From Callipepla californica brunnescens (lineage: Eukaryota; Chordata; Aves; Galliformes; Odontophoridae), in contig JALIRH010000006.1 in the NCBI GenBank assembly GCA_023055505.1, positions 29,284,605 through 29,348,604 on the forward strand: a DNA stretch of 64,000 nt. Reading direction: 5' to 3'. Numbering within the stretch: position 1 is the stretch's first letter; every line of letters begins with the position of its first letter. The notes beneath the pieces are model-generated. The model was not told the origin of the DNA. It searched no databases and was given only the letters and a program-made list of their open reading frames with translations. This document shows, piece by piece, positions 26,601-41,629 of this stretch. The translations under genes were made by a program, and so were the position numbers.

Positions 26601-29600
26601 CTTGTGTTTTATTTTCTCAGCAAGAGAGCATGAGAAGATACTTGTTGCAGAAGGTCATGTGCAGTAATGAGTATGAACCATCACTACTTTGCCCCAGGAA
26701 TAAAGTATGCAGCCATAGGTTCTGCATTTAAAAGAAGCAAAAGAGCTACAGGAATCAAAGCCACTATTTGTTATCAGAGGATGCCTGCCAGACCCAGAAA
26801 TAGTTCTGTTGCCTGATGCTTTCTTTCCTCAGGCTCACAAACCCCAGAGGTGTCTCTGGGAGTGGGTGGAGCTGCAATGTTTTAATAAAATATTTCGGAA
26901 TTTTATTAATGTGGAGGGTTGCAAAGCCTGCAGTTCTGCTCATGTGATCATCTGCATTCCGTTGTCCAGGATTTTAATGAGGTGCTGAAGAACATTAGCT
27001 TTGCAATTCATGTGGCTGTTCTTTTGGCCAAAAACAAGGTTTAGCAAGGTTAATATTATGGTCATACTGAGATTTCAGTTTCTCGTTTCATGGGGAAAAA
27101 AAAAAAGCAGGAAAAATATCCCATGCGTTGGAGGGGATCAGAAGGACACCTGGAAATGAAAGAAACAGTTTATAAGTGTGGAACTCATGGGGTTCACAGG
27201 AAGGTTAGCCAGGAGAGACAGGGAATGGGATGCTGGAATTTTAAATCCAGAGGTTTTGTTTCTGGTCTTGGACTCATGGAAACTACCAACCGTCCCATTT
27301 CATCCCCAGTAAGGAACAGATGAAAGCTGAAGTGAGTTTTTAAAATCTTTTTCCTTTGAAGATCAAATAGAGTCAATCATACCTCTCTGACAGAACAAAT
27401 GCCCACTGTTTTGGGGCTCCTTCACTAGGGCATATAGTTCATTTCTGGTCTCAGTCCAGCTCTGGCTGGGGCTCAGTGTCTGCAGAAGGAGTGCCTGTGC
27501 ACTCACACTTTGCTCAGAGGAGCATTGTGTCGACTCAGAAGCAGAGCACTGCCATGGAAGGAACCCTTTGAAGCTCAAAGGCAGCAGCTTCCTCCCAGAA
27601 AGAAAGCTGAAGTCCTCTGAGGGCCACTGCTCAGATTTTGGGCCATAAACATAAGGCTGCTTTCAGAATATGGAGTAGTGGATTGTCCAGTGTCCTGGGA
27701 TTATATTTAGTTCTCCTTCTCAGGAAGAGAGCATTTGTATACGTTAATCCATCAGTTGACTCTGTTGCTACAGTCAAGTTACACAGCTTTTCTCCCTCAG
27801 TTTTATTCCTTCCCAAATCCCATCCCTATTTTTTGCAAATGATAGAAGGCTCCTTTCCTATTCACAGAGGAGTTTGGAAGCAAAGGGTCTGTGAAATCAG
27901 TCAGCACATAGGGTCTTATCCTCTGTGCACAGCCATTTCTCTGACCCATTAGCTGTTCTCAGTGACTAGGGGTGCAGGGAGGTCCTAGACCCAGCTCTGA
28001 CACTGTTTGCTGAAGAACCATCATCTTTCTTGGCTTATCCTTCTCCCAGCAGCAGTCTGTACAATTCAAACCCAATGTGCAATGCTCCTGCAGACATGCC
28101 AGGGACAATTGGAAGTCTCTATTCAGAAATTCGAGATCAGGAAGGAATATTTTTTTTTAGTACACCTTAGAAAGTGCCTTTCCAGACCTTCCCCATCCCA
28201 TTGGGAATTGAATTGTCATGACTGGGAAGAGGAGCTAGGTGCATGCAGCCAGGACTGCCAAGCAGTCTCTTCCCACTACATGCAAAGGCCAGCTTGACTG
28301 CGGAGATATTTGAATAACATTTTTACTCTGCACCAGATTGCAAGCTGCATGACATGCTGTCAAAGCTAGCAATCAGCCTGATTGTTGTAGACTTGACAAA
28401 CGTGCTTATTTTTAGAACTGCTAGATATTACACATTGCACTAGATCTCTCTTTCATGTTAAAGACTTTAATCTTCTGCTAGAGTTTCTTATTGGACATCT
28501 GCCCAGAATATAAAGACTGATCTTTCTTTTTTCTCCCCTCTTTGATAAAGTGTCAGAGCTTCACTGAAAGGTGTAGATGGCAGTCAAAGGATCTCAGCTG
28601 AAGTCATGCCTTTCCCACCTCTCATCCAAATTATATGTAGGGGTTATTGGCAGTATGTTGAAATAACTTTACCTTGGGATAATAGCCTTTTGCTTATCTC
28701 CCATCTATCTGTCACACTGTCTAACTTCTGTATTAACAGAGTCTACCTTTGGGCAGCTCACACAGTAAAGTAGCTGTCATTCTGTCCTCACTCCTGGGTA
28801 TTTAATGTAAACTGAACTAAAGTATGTTGAAGATGTACCAGCAAAGACAGACATTTTTCCATCTCTCTCCCCACAAAGTGAGAGGTAGCCAAAAGAGTGG
28901 CCCTGCAGCACTCCAGATGTGAAGTAGTACAGCACATATCATTACAGGAGAAGCAGTTTCTGCCTGAGGGGTCTATTAGTAATTTTGACAGCAGAGGCAC
29001 TCTAATTCTATGCAGGAGAGAACGAGGCTAAAATAAGCTGGGACCTAGTGAGTTCCCAAAATTAAGCCCCAGTTAAACTTCCTGGCACTGCCATTAGACT
29101 GAAGATTTCTACAGGTTATATTCCTGAGTGTAGAACTCAGTATTGCCTGACTGTGATGGCCTGAATACTGTGAGAGCTGAAAAGATGGGAACAGTTCACT
29201 TAAATAGCTCATTTCTTTCATCCCAAATGTAAGACTAGATGACAAATGGGCTGCAGGGACAAAGTACTCAGGAGGTGTATGAGCCCCTCCTTGACCAGCA
29301 CGATGCCCCTCTCTGCAGGAGTGCTATCCAAATGCAACACAGGGAGATGGAAAGAAGCTGACACTACAACAAAACCTGACCACGGAGCACTAGTGTTAAC
29401 TGCTTCTGGTCCCCCTACCCAGGCTCACCTCTCCTTTGTATTGCACCACAGGTAGATTTCTCTTTCCTACAAGTATTTTTTTCTGTGAGTGTGGGGGTTT
29501 TTTTAATGTATTTAAAAAGATACATAGTTCATGTAAGCATAAGTTTAGGTACTTATCGTTAGCTTCCATATACTATTTTCTCTCCATAGATTCCCACTTC

Positions 29601-31339
29601 TACTTTCATATTTTCCTAAACTTCATTCTTTTCTACTTTTGCCTTCATGCCCTCATTTGACAGGGGCAAGAGTATAGACTTTTGATGTCTGTTTACTCAT
29701 TTTAATATTAGAAAGGGGATACATACAAGAAAGCTGTGACATTTCAGCAAAAATATAAACCCATCATGCTCAGGGGAGCTTAAAAGTCAAAACATCAGGC
29801 TAAAGCTATCAAACATGGACCTGTGTGGGTCACACGCTCCTAAGCCTGTGTGCGTTTAATCATATTCAAAACTCACCATGACTCTATCTGTCCCTCCTGC
29901 CAATATTGCCAAGGATGAGGATCCATTGCAAGAGGCTAGTGTGCTAATCCAGCTGATCCAGCTGGTGACATGAGCTGCTAAGGATATGCTCAGCAGCCAG
30001 GCTCCATGCAGAACAAGTATCTGCGCTTTGCCTCGTGAGTAAGTGTGAGAAAAGGTAGGACAGCCACAAACAACAGGGAACTGGCCTGGGGCAGTTCAGC
30101 TTGTTAACAGAGAGAGCAAAGCAGCCCTGAAACAGATGTAACCAACACCCTTAATCTGTAATCACTGTACAGTTCTCATGTCAGGAGAGTCTGGGCAATA
30201 TGAGGATCTCAACTGCTGTCAACATACAGTCCATGAGAAAACAGAAGATGTGGCAAACCTCCAAGCATAGCTTGGCTTGAAGGTCCAGTGAGTGTGTGTT
30301 ATGCTGGAGAGACACTTGTTTTCCAGCTACTGATCTCAGCTCTCTCTTTTTTTTTTTCTTTGACAGATGGGGATTAGTGTAGATAGCCAATATGCTTAAT
30401 CTCTGGAGAGCAGAAAACATTTCATGCCACTCAGCAGGAGACTTTATGGATGCTAGAGGTCAAATTCAGAATGATATCTGGAAACCTAAATCCTTTAGGG
30501 GCATTTGGCTTCCCTCTGGCCTGGGTGGGAATTTAGCCACAGAAGAGTTGCACCATAAATACCTTTGGGAAACTGAGCTTAGACAGCTGACATTTAAACA
30601 ATTTCCTGGGGAGTTACTCCTTGAGATGTTCCCAGGTTTGAAGGATCCCTACTCAGGTTATTGATGGGCAGAATGGAATATAAAAATATTTACATAGTGA
30701 ATAATTAATACTGCAGGTAGCAAGACACTTACCTGGTGCAGAAGAATTGATGGTAGGCTTGTGATTTTAAGCATAACATCAACCTTTCCCCCTTAGCTGT
30801 ATAGCTGGGAAGGTGTTTAGTGAGTAATGTACCTGCAGCCACAGGCCTTGAGAATCTAAGGTCCCATACATTCTTTCTAGTTGGAGTGGTATTGGAAAAA
30901 CTGAATTTTACACTAGACCTGTCAATAATTCCACAGAGCTGGAATCCTTCCACATTTATTAGTGCAGTGCCTCTCTCATAGCCCACAGGCGTTACTTCAA
31001 AATATTTGCTACGTCATCTCGCCTGCAGGAAAATATGAGAGATGGATTTCACTTCGAAATGAGGATGTTCAGTATGTGTCAAAACACGTCGCCTATTTTA
31101 TTAATTCATTCCCATAAGCACTTCAACTAGTCTGTTTTAAATTAAAATTCAAGAGTGAAACAACTTAGAATAAGGCACAGCCAATACCTGCAAGGGCACA
31201 GTTCCTTTAAGGCCTTGCAGTCAGCTCCATTAACATTCCAGTTTTATTGCATGTATCAGGTCTGAAGAGAGTCAGTAGCCATTGGGTGTAGCATAAATTG
31301 TTGGCCTTCAGCAAAATGAACAGCTGAAATGCACACAGT
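23696..31339. other. Gene desert, no gene recognised
   Basis: AT-rich DNA without recognised exons. The longest frame is 130 codons (23843-24235), within chance expectation for this length. A short CTGTCA plus CAATC/GATTG neighbourhood at about 28,360-28,395 is suggestive of MEIS and PBX-type sites but isolated. Confidence 0.45.
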
Positions 31340-31620
31340 ACCTGACCATGCTTGTTAGGCTATTTGCTCATTTAATCACAGGCTGTACTAGTGAATGCCT
31401 GCCATTCAATTATCTTCAAAACCTTCATCGTGTCGCTAGACAATAAAATGTGACAAGACGGGTATTACTGCGTTATGGTCATCTGACATCTAGAAGTGTC
31501 TAATTATTCCCTTCACTGATTAGCTATGATTACTGCTTTAATCTAAGTATTTAAGGACATAACTGAGTGTTTCAAATATTCATCACAGGATACTTTGTAA
31601 GGTGGAGAATTGCTCATGAA
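31340..31620. promoter_or_regulatory. Possible conserved non-coding element
   Basis: The block mixes retained CpGs in an AT-rich setting (for example 'atcgtgtcgctagacaataa', 'gacgggtattactgcgttat') with homeodomain-like cores (TAATTATT, GATTAGC, GATTACTG). CpG retention in AT-rich non-coding DNA often marks constraint. This is a weak, composition-based call. Confidence 0.2.
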
Positions 31621-34600
31621 GGAAGGATCAGCATTTCCCAGCAGACTATCCTCAGAGCAGCAGCGACCCGGCTGTTTCCAAAAAAGCTCTGACCCCCAGA
31701 TTCCACACAAGACACTAGCCTAAGGGCTAGTGGCCATAAGCCACGACCAGAGCTTTAGGAAGGATCCATATGCAACACCCACTTTGGGTCATTCTTTCTC
31801 ACCCCAAACCTCTTCATTTTGGGCTGATGGGAGAGCTGGAGACCTTACCCAAGGTTACTGCACTTTCTGTATTTCATTTGAGAATCTGTATACAAATTTA
31901 AGATTAGGGAGTCTTATTGGTTAAGCTGATGCAGTCCTAACTCAAAATAACAACAGTTCAACCAATTTAGGACCAGGCTTTTCTTACTGGAATCTAAAAA
32001 CAAGAGTAAAAACCAATAAAATTTTGCACAATGCCACACTCCTCAAATGCAGGTAAATCATGGAGATTCTTGAATTCAAATTCTGCTTCATTCAAGCCTC
32101 ACCATTCATGAAAAGCAATGGGCAGTGGAGGCTTCCCTACAGGAAGGAAGACTTCTACAAGCAGAATGCAAATAGGCAAGACTGATGGTTGTGCAATAGG
32201 AAGGCTGATTGCTAAGGAGAGGGCATGACAGACCCATGGACTGACACTCTCAGTAGATCTAAATTACACCCAGGATCAAACTAATGCAGTATCCTTCCCT
32301 TTCACTCTAGTCAATGTAAGTCAAACTCTGATGAAGTGGAAAATGTATCCTGATCTTTAAGTTCAAAGTCAAGACACACATTTCACAGTGCTGCTGCAGC
32401 AGGGGGAAGTAATACCCACATAAAGTAGTAAGCAAGAACAGCCAGCCTTTCACTGGAGAAAACTGGCAGTTTCAAAGGCATATTTCCAGACAAAATCTCT
32501 CTCCCACTGCAGCTGAAAGTGGCTCCTCAATTTGGTCTGCCTTCCACATTGCATTCAATGTGACAAGCTAACAACCACAGCTGGCACTGCTGCTGGCAAA
32601 GTCAGCAGTTACCTTGGGCAGATGACGGGTAGGAGCAGCAAAATAGCTCTGCTTTACCTACAACAGAGCCCTGGAAATTCAAGTTGGGGGATGTGGCAGA
32701 TGTCCCACCCCAGTGATGCAGGAGGAGCAAGTCTGGCTCTCCAGGACTCTCCTCTATTCCAGCCCTTCCTTTGTCCTTATCATCCAGCACTGGGATAAGC
32801 CCAGTCCTCCTGTGTAAGGGCTGCAAAATTCAATTTGCCAGCACTGCTGAGAGGCTTCAAACTGGACCCACAGACAATGAAGCTCATTGCAAGAGAATGA
32901 GTTGCCAATTTTGTTTCTTGTGGCACAATGAAACATTTAAATAAAATCCTGATTAAGACGGGAAGACACAGACTTGATTCACAGCAGGAAAAGCTGAAAA
33001 CTGCTTACTACATGCCGTTAAATTACCAATTTCTACCATTTTATTTTTAAAGCAGATTGCTGTTTCTTTGAATTGGGAGCATGTTATGCACATCATTTTG
33101 GATAATGTGTATACAAGGTCACTTTGTCAATATGATGATACTGAGTCCAAAGTAAGGAGCACAGGAGACTTTGTCCTACCCAGTTTAGAAATATTTTTTT
33201 ATATGCAGACCTCAGTGACCCTATGGTAGAAAAAGATCTGTCCCAGAGTGCACAGATTGTAAAATAAAACACCCCACTCCACTGTAAGGACCAGAGGGAA
33301 TCATTCAGATTCCACCAGATATCCTCCTGTGCCTGGAATGTAGCAATGAGGTAACAAATTTTGTAGCTCTCCCTCCTATTTCTCTCATTTAAGCCACAGC
33401 CTCCGTAGAGCACAGTTTGTATGTGCAGCTCATTGCTTTCCATCTCAGTTGCAGAGGGCTTGTTAAACGTTTCAGACAGAGCTAGCAAAAGTTTAATTCT
33501 GAACACATTAAGAACAATGCACCAAAATATTTATTGAATGCTAACTGTGAATGATTTGTTGCATTTTGACCATATTTCTTTTTAAATCTTATCCAACTAA
33601 TGACTCACTAGCTTTCCCTTTGCCTGGCTATGCCTGTACTCAAGTGTGTCTGTGCAGCTGATCATTTCAGACTATTTACACTTCCTTTTGGGATAACCAG
33701 GAGTAATACTGAAGTAAATGTTCAAGCACACTTCATACAGATGGAGGTGTGTAGAGACAGGAATGCAAGAACATGCAAAATAGCTATAATTAGACCCTGA
33801 TCATGAATTTTAAAATGCAATGACTGGGATTCGTATTTGTTAGTCCTTGGACTATCTCCTATCAGCTGGCCCAGCTGTGATCCTGTGACACTGTCTGCAT
33901 GAAAATCTAGTCCTTTCTTTAACTGTCTGCCTTCAGCTGTAGCAGAAAGACACAGAAAATGTTTGCAGTACCAACTGTTTTGTGATCTTCTGCAGACAAG
34001 AGGAACATGTCATATATGGTAACCACTATAACTGCTGCATTTGTTTTCAGTGCCCAGTCAGAGAATTAGTGGTGTTGATTTTAAGGTATCTGCAATTTTA
34101 GATGACAGTGCAGTGCACAGTGCAGATCAGTTTCTACTGCAAGAAGAATATGCTCCTGGACATTTTAGAACATCCTTTTGAAACTCATCCCTCACCTATG
34201 CTGGTAAAGTCTTTTAGGTATAGCTGCACCTATAACAACTCTTTTTTGGTGAAACCAGCTTCCCTCAGTAATGAAACGTTTTAAGTGATCCAGATGAGTG
34301 ACATTCCCTTCCTCTGCAGAGTTACAAGGGGGCACTGATAGCCCACGATCACCATACTGCTGCAATTCCACTCCAGGGTGTGATGGAGAATAGTCAGCCC
34401 TGGCAGCTGCCACCACAAAAGACTTTCATGTTGGAATCATGTTAGATCTTTCAGTTGTTTTAGACCCAAAGTTGCCTAAGCAGCAGTGATAACAAGCCGA
34501 AGAAATCTAAAGCATGCAAATGAAGAAGCATTGTGCTGAAACTGCTTGCTCTTATCAGATATTTTTACTTGTCTTGGGAGACTATCTGCATGTCCCTTCT

Positions 34601-35269
34601 CTGGTGCCTGCCACTGTTACACCCCATCTCCTTTATATCCAAGCAATTTTACAAAGCTGTTGGTGCAAAATGCCATTTATCCTGTGCCAATGATATTCAG
34701 GTATGCTCATGATCTAGGTGTCCGACTCTCCCTGGAAAACCTTCTCTCCTCACCAAAATGCTCCTCCTCTTGTGAAAGGAACAGACAGATGGATAAGAAC
34801 AAAAAGTTGTCCAAGGAGCACAGAGATGATGAGGCGAGGCAAAGAAGAGGGGTGAGAGATGTTTTGCTACGCAAAACCTCCAGGTCCTACCAGAGAACAG
34901 GATGCAATGTTAATGACATAAGTTGTTTTCAACTGGCTACACTGAGGCTTTCTCTCTTCAACATAAGCAGCACTACAGCAGCAGCAGTAGAGAAGTGTAG
35001 ATTATTTCAACTTCAGTTACTTAGCTTCTGTGACCAATTCCTTTCCATGACTTGTGCTCACTGTAGCTGCATTTTCTATGTGGTCACCTAACTCTCCCGG
35101 TCAGGCCTGAGCACACTTAGTTTCCAAAACAGGCAAGAATAAGATTCATTCAACGCACTGTGGGCAAGACTTACTGAATTTGCTATTGCAGTAGTCGTCA
35201 GTGAGACCTGCAGCTCTCACTGACTCCGAGCGATGGACTCAGCTTACATGGCACTACTGAGACCTGCAT
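31621..35269. other. Intergenic sequence, nothing recognised
   Basis: No gene, repeat or RNA is recognised. The 181-codon frame at 34546-35091 starts at a non-ATG codon, has no recognisable domain and is treated as chance. Confidence 0.5.
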
Positions 35270-36110
35270 TGCAATAATAAGACATTGGAGAGATTATTCA
35301 TTTTGCATAATTAAGATGTTGGTTAACCATGACACACGGAATGAACATTAGAGCAAAGACACTATGCTAAATCTGGAGCAGTATTCCAACCCATCAAGAT
35401 ATCAGTGTGATTGACAGATCAGATAATCTCTTTAGTAATCCTCTGAATTCTAAACACAGACACCCATAGCTCAACATCAGATAAGAATATGTGGCGGTTA
35501 TACTCTACCATGACAGAGAACAGAGTTTCGCTTGACTGGCTTTATTCACTCGCTGCTGGCACAAGGTTCTTAGAGCATCTCTGTGTAAAAATAAAGTTTA
35601 ACTGTAACTTTATTATGGCCTGGCATATTCATTAATATCGGTGACAAATTCTTGCAGAGATTCTGCTTCTTATTTTTTTATAAGGCAGTAATGATGTAAT
35701 AAAGATTAATTAGTGTAAGTTATAGTGTCTGAAGTGTATACCTTCAAGCTGTTAAATGTGTCAGTGGAGATCCATTATGACAGCAATGGGCATATTATTC
35801 TCAATAGGGATTGCTCTATTTGCCAGTGTGAAATGTGTGCTTGTTATTAAGACAAAATCAGTGAGGAGAGCTCAGATTTAAAGGCAGAAATAAGAGCCTT
35901 GCTTTACACAGCATGATAAGCCTTGATTTTGTAAACACTATTACTTTGCTTTCATAACATATTCCTGCTGGTATTGTTTCAGTATTATTTCAGGGCATCA
36001 GTTATTTGATAGGCTTTTATTTGTCATCATACAAAATCCAGCCAACAGAACATGCTTAGCGCTTTGCAGCTTAAAAACAGAAAAAGAACAACAACAATAA
36101 TGGTAAAAAC
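35270..36110. promoter_or_regulatory. Possible conserved non-coding element, AT-rich
   Basis: An 840-base AT-rich block carries many homeodomain and POU-like motifs (for example 'ttttgcataattaagatg', 'aaagattaattagtg', 'cattatgacagc' with a TGACAG MEIS core) and no repeat. Its texture resembles vertebrate developmental CNEs. I have no alignment, so confidence is low. Confidence 0.25.
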
Positions 36111-39100
36111 ACCTCGATGATTTGTGAAGGATAAGTACTTGAATTTCAAATAGGATCTAGGTCTATATGGCTCATCAGGTAAAAAAAAATTACTACAACT
36201 ACCAAGTTACAACAGTCAAGAGCATACAAGGCTAACAACACATCTATATGCTTGGGCATTTCATAGCCCAATCAAGCTGGATCACTGTAACACAAGTCCA
36301 TCTGTGTCTGTGGACCTAAACTGACAGTTTAGCTGTATTTCTGCCACCTCTCTATTCAACCATCTCTTTTACTCTTTAAAAGATTGAAACTGATTTTAAA
36401 GCCATTATCGACATAGTTCTTAAATAAAGATGAAATGCAACAGTAAGATATTTGCTTCAAACTTACTATTTAGATGTTGAGAACACCAATAGCAAACACA
36501 TTGCTCAGAATACCTTGGGTGCCAGTTAACAAAATTCAGCGCTTGAATTGGTTTCCAAATAAGCCAGAAACTACATGGGGTTCATGAGTTCCTTCAAGTC
36601 TGGAGGTGCAAATCTGCAGGCATTGACAAAGCCCCCATGACCACCAGGCACCAGTGGGACCAACCACATGACATACACAGCTCTTCTCCACAGTGTTGCA
36701 CTAAAAGGTTTTCATTTGTTTGTGTTCCTCAAAGGGATATTTTTCAATGCATACTCAGTACAGCTGTTTCTCAACAATGTGTTTTGCAGACATGTTGTTC
36801 CATCCACAAGTTTTCTTTGCATCACATTCCTCCAGTTTTGTGGGACCACAGCTTGGCTAGAACATTGGCCTTCATGGAAGAACATTCAGACATCAAGATT
36901 AGCCTTCCTTCTCTGAATTTTTGGTTTTGTTTGTCTGCTTCCTTCTTCTCAAGTTGTAGCCTGAAAAAAACCCTCATTGTCTCACTCTTCTGTGTCTTAA
37001 AGCTGGATCAAAGAGTTTTCCTCAAACTGTCAACAGAAAAAAAGGCCTTTTATGGGCTGACACTGAGTGTCAAAGCTTTCGGCTTTAGAGAAGTTTGGGA
37101 GGATTTTACAAGAACTTGAAACTGAGGAGAAAAAGAAAACACATCAAGAGTGACTTTCCCAACTCTGGAAGAAACACAATTCCTGCCTCTTTTCATCCCA
37201 CTCTGTGGAGATTGGGTCTCCAATGAAATCAAATGACAGCTTTTTCAGGCGAGGGATCAAGACCAGATCTTCCCTACACTTTTTGCTGGCTTCCTGTGAG
37301 CTGTCTCATTCAAGTTCACCTCAAGGCATATACAAGAGCACAATACATGAGAAAGAAAGCATACATGAGAAAAGGAAAGAACTCCCCTTTCTCCCCAGAG
37401 TGAATGCCCATAATGAACCTCCAGCCTGTGGCTGCTCACCTCATCTGCTCTCTAGCAGACAACTCCTAGCCCAAAGGGACTCTTCATGAAACCTAGGGGG
37501 TTCACAGCACATGGTATCTGAAGTCTTTTTCTCGTTGTCATGTTGTCTCAAGTCTTGGATTGTCTGCTACTTGAGGACTCAGCAGGGACTGAAGCAGGAC
37601 AGCTTTTCATAGCTAGGCTCTGATTCTAGAAGTCCAAAGTAATGCCTTTGCTTAGCTTTATATATGTAGGAAGGAATTATTGCTACTGCTGGATCTTCAG
37701 CTACAGCCGCTGCTGGTAGCTGTTGTACAACAGATTAGGAAGGCTACTCAAGTGCCGATCTTTGGTTTGCCCTTCAGTACCAAAACAACAGGAATTACTA
37801 CTGTGGAATTGACTGGCATTCCACCTGAGGAAGGTGCTGAACAGAGAACTAAATATCCTCTCCTTCATAGGTTTAAATTCAAAATTAAGATCAAACTATC
37901 ATAAGATTTCCTAACTTGCAATCTGAAGTTTGGGACTTAACACATCTAAACTGCTCATATGACTTTCTATGCATATATCATTCCTGGAGTTCAAAACATG
38001 CTTGTGTACTTCACATAAATCCAGGAATATGCAGGTATGAACATGCATTTACTGAAGATCACACCTGTGCTTTGACATATTTATAATTATATGCACAGTT
38101 TCTCAGGCAGTTACAGAAGATCTGTATCTAGGTATGCTCCACTTAAGGATTCCAGCCATGTAATTTCCCTTCCTTCCTTTCTTTTTTCTTCTTTCTTTTT
38201 TTTTTTTTTTAATGCGATCTAATCAATGCTACAATTTGGATCTATGTATTTTAGAAAATGCCTGAATTATGTGCATTTTACCATGAATGAACCTATTCAT
38301 ACACCTAAAGCAATCAAATGACTCTAGAGCTTATAATCATGAGAGAAATTGAATTCTCAGTTAATATTTCCTAAGTTCTATTGATGAATTTTTCTATTGA
38401 TTACAATTTCTATTGATTATTGAAAATGATTTTGATCAGTTCAGCTGGCTTTTTTTTTTTTTGAGTCTTAGCCACCAAAAAAAATCTTATGTAAGAATAT
38501 TTGCATTAGTAAGACTCTCAAATAGATGAACTTTAAAATTCTACCTGAATTTACCTTCCCTAGCTGTCTCCACTGGAAAGATTTAAAAGCAGTTCTTGTT
38601 TGAAGACACTCAGCACCATAATTTCAAGCACTTAGGTATATCTATTTCCTATGAATAAGCATCATAAAATTTTAAACTTGGATCTCTGGGATTGCCATAA
38701 AGTTCAGCCAGTGGAAACATGGTACTTGGCCCGAGTTCCTATGCACAGAAATGAAATAAAAAAAAAATAAAAGCTAATAGCTTATCAAATTTAAAACTCA
38801 AGTGCTTAATTTCACTGCATGACAAATAAGCTTTGTGGAGTACTATTAATTTGTTCATTTTATTGCTTACAGTATTTTCCTTTTTTTTTCTCCTGAGAGA
38901 TTGAAGCCTTATGTGAGGACTGCACTGAAAGTGATACCTCCTATTTCATTATATCAGCAGACGACCTCAGAGGTGGATGTTGGTGTGACAGTAGAAGTTG
39001 AACCTTCCCACCAATATTCTGTTATGTGTTGTTGCCATGTGACAGATGGCAGCAGAGGGGCAGCCTGACAGAATGGTGTCTGACATGTATGGAGCAAAGG

Positions 39101-41629
39101 TGTGGCATTTAATTCCTCCACCTGAAAAAGGTTGCACCCATTGACATTCATCTAAAGGAGAGTTTTGATGGAGCAGCATGAGCTAGTGGCTCTGAAGTCA
39201 TCATCATGGCAAAGCACAAAACAAATAGCCACCTATGTAGGGACTTGGAGAGATCTAGTGACTAGCTCCATTTTTGAAGCATGATTTCACCCCAGAGAAG
39301 TCTTACCACCAGCAAGCCTACCCAGGGATTCTTGGAGGTGTGCTTCATTAAAGACACTGAAGAATCAAGTCTCAATCCAAATGAAAATTGAGCTGTAAGC
39401 CAGTCATATCTGGCCTGTAGAGCGTAAGATCATAGTATGTGGTATGAGTTGATATGGTCCAAAACCACAACACTTCCCTGACTTTTACACATGATTACTA
39501 AGAGAACAGTAAAGTCAAGAATTCCACTTCAGCAGGGATCATCCACTTTCTCTCACTCTCATGCACAACATGAATGGGCTTATGAAAATACTTGTAATTG
39601 GAGCCCTGGAAATTCAAACTTAAGTAAAGGACCATCGTCAAAACACAGCAAGTTATTCTTCCAGTCCAATACCTTAGATAGTTCCTTCTCACAGAAAAAT
39701 ATCTTTGTTCAGTCATCATACCGCAAAAATTTTCCTACAAGAATTGTGAATAAGATGAGCTAATATTCTTTCTTTTAATCTTTTTGACTCCTTGACTCAG
39801 TAAGTTGTTATTTACTGTCAGCTCCAGCATCCTCCAATGCTGTGAGTTTATCCTAGTGTCCAGCACCAGTCAGGGGATGCACTTTGATCCCTTGGCATTG
39901 CAGTGCTATACCTGAGGACAAAAAGCATAACACCTGTAAGTGTTTTGGTAAATCAGATCCTCCAGTGGTTACTATTTTATTAAAAAATCAAATGAATTAA
40001 AACCATTTGTGTAGTGTGATTGATAAATTATTGGAGAAATTGAGAAATATAGAAAAGATTCAGGTCACAGAGTCTGGCAATTTCTCTAAAATTTCACACA
40101 AGCTGAGATGACAAACAGATGGTACAGTTAGGAAAATCTAGAAGGCAAAATATAGCCCCTGTGTCACTTTAATGATGCCTCTGCTTATCACAGCCTATAT
40201 TTTAGATCAACTTATAAGGTATTTTTCTAAATCATAGAACTCTCTTGAGCTCTATTTGCTAAAGACAAACTGGCCTGCGAAGATGCATCAGTCAAGCAGA
40301 AGATTAATTCCTGTTGTACCAAGTTGTTGTTTTTGGCACAGAAGTCAATATTTATAAGACAGAAAGCAGCTGTAGTGTGCAAGTTAGCATAGTGCATAAA
40401 TCTTTGCAGCAGGTTATAGCAAGATTATGATACTATCCACAGGTAATACGATGGAAGTGGTGCCACAACAGAGCCTTTCTAATGGTGGCCATCCATTTAC
40501 CAGTGTGAGCTGAGTTAATGAGGTCACGTTAAATCACTTTGTGTTGTTTCCCCTTTGGAAGCAATCAGCCCACATATAAACCACTCATACATTAGGAGAG
40601 GTCACCAGCACAGCAGTTCTGCAAAGAGTGAGCTGTTTGTACAGGACTCTGAGCCAGATCCAGTTTTGCCTGGAGCAATAGGATGTGTGGCTGCTGACAA
40701 CTGGGCCTGGGATGCAGATTAACCCCCTATCTTCTCAGAAGCTGTCGGAGGTGAATAGCTCCTCTCAGCTTTGCCCACAGTGAGGTGCTTCATCCCACTG
40801 TCCTCCTCACCCTGACACATAGGCCAGGGGGCAGTGGGGAAGTATGGAGTTAATGCTCAATTTTCCTTCTGCTGTTTGAAGTCTTTGCCTCCTGCTCTGC
40901 GTAGCCAGAGCACAGGGCAGTTTAGGGTCTGGGGCTCAGTGCCACCTGCAAGTCCAGCAAATGTGGTCCTGCCTTTGTGGCAGGGGGTCAAGAGACATCC
41001 TCGAATGGTCACTGCTCACATATCTTCCACACACCACAGCAGCAGCTGTGGCTATTACCATGGTGGATATTAGTAGCCACGCTGCTTTCATTTGCTGGTG
41101 CTGGCAGAGGCTACGCACAGCTGTGCTCCCCAGGGTGCTGAACACTGCCTCTGGAGCACCAAACACCCAACATCCTGCAAATCCAAGTGTCTCATCAAGC
41201 CCAATCACTTCCTGGCCTCAGCTCCCACAGCCTTAACACAGTGGTTTCTCTTCTTTAGGATATACGATGAGCTCTATAGAGGTGACAGTAGAGCTGATCT
41301 TCTTTTTTATGTGTGAGGTGATAGATTACCACTGCCTGTATCTCCATCAGCCTTTCTCCCCATGATGAAATGGAGAATGTTAGATTTCCTGCTACAATAT
41401 CCTATCCCTCAGACTAGACGTGAATGGAGTTCAGCATGGAAGAGGACTTGGATGTTTTTCCTTCCTGAGAAGCCTGTCACACCAAATTTCAGTCTTCTGG
41501 CACTGCCCATGAGCACAGTTTCTCACTTAAAAGACCATGCAGAGTTTCAAGCCTGTGGCTTTCTCTCCATCTTACTATTGCATTCGTTCTGACATTCTCA
41601 GCCTTGCTTGACCAAGTTATATGTGGTTT
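36111..41629. other. Gene desert, no gene recognised
   Basis: No exon, CR1 tail or RNA gene is recognised. T-rich runs lie at about 38183-38211 and 38450-38461. The frame at 36637-37119 (160 codons) has no recognisable domain. Confidence 0.45.

Noticed and set aside
34546..35091. A 181-codon plus-strand frame
   Set aside because: It has a non-ATG start, no recognisable domain and no splice or promoter context. It is consistent with chance.
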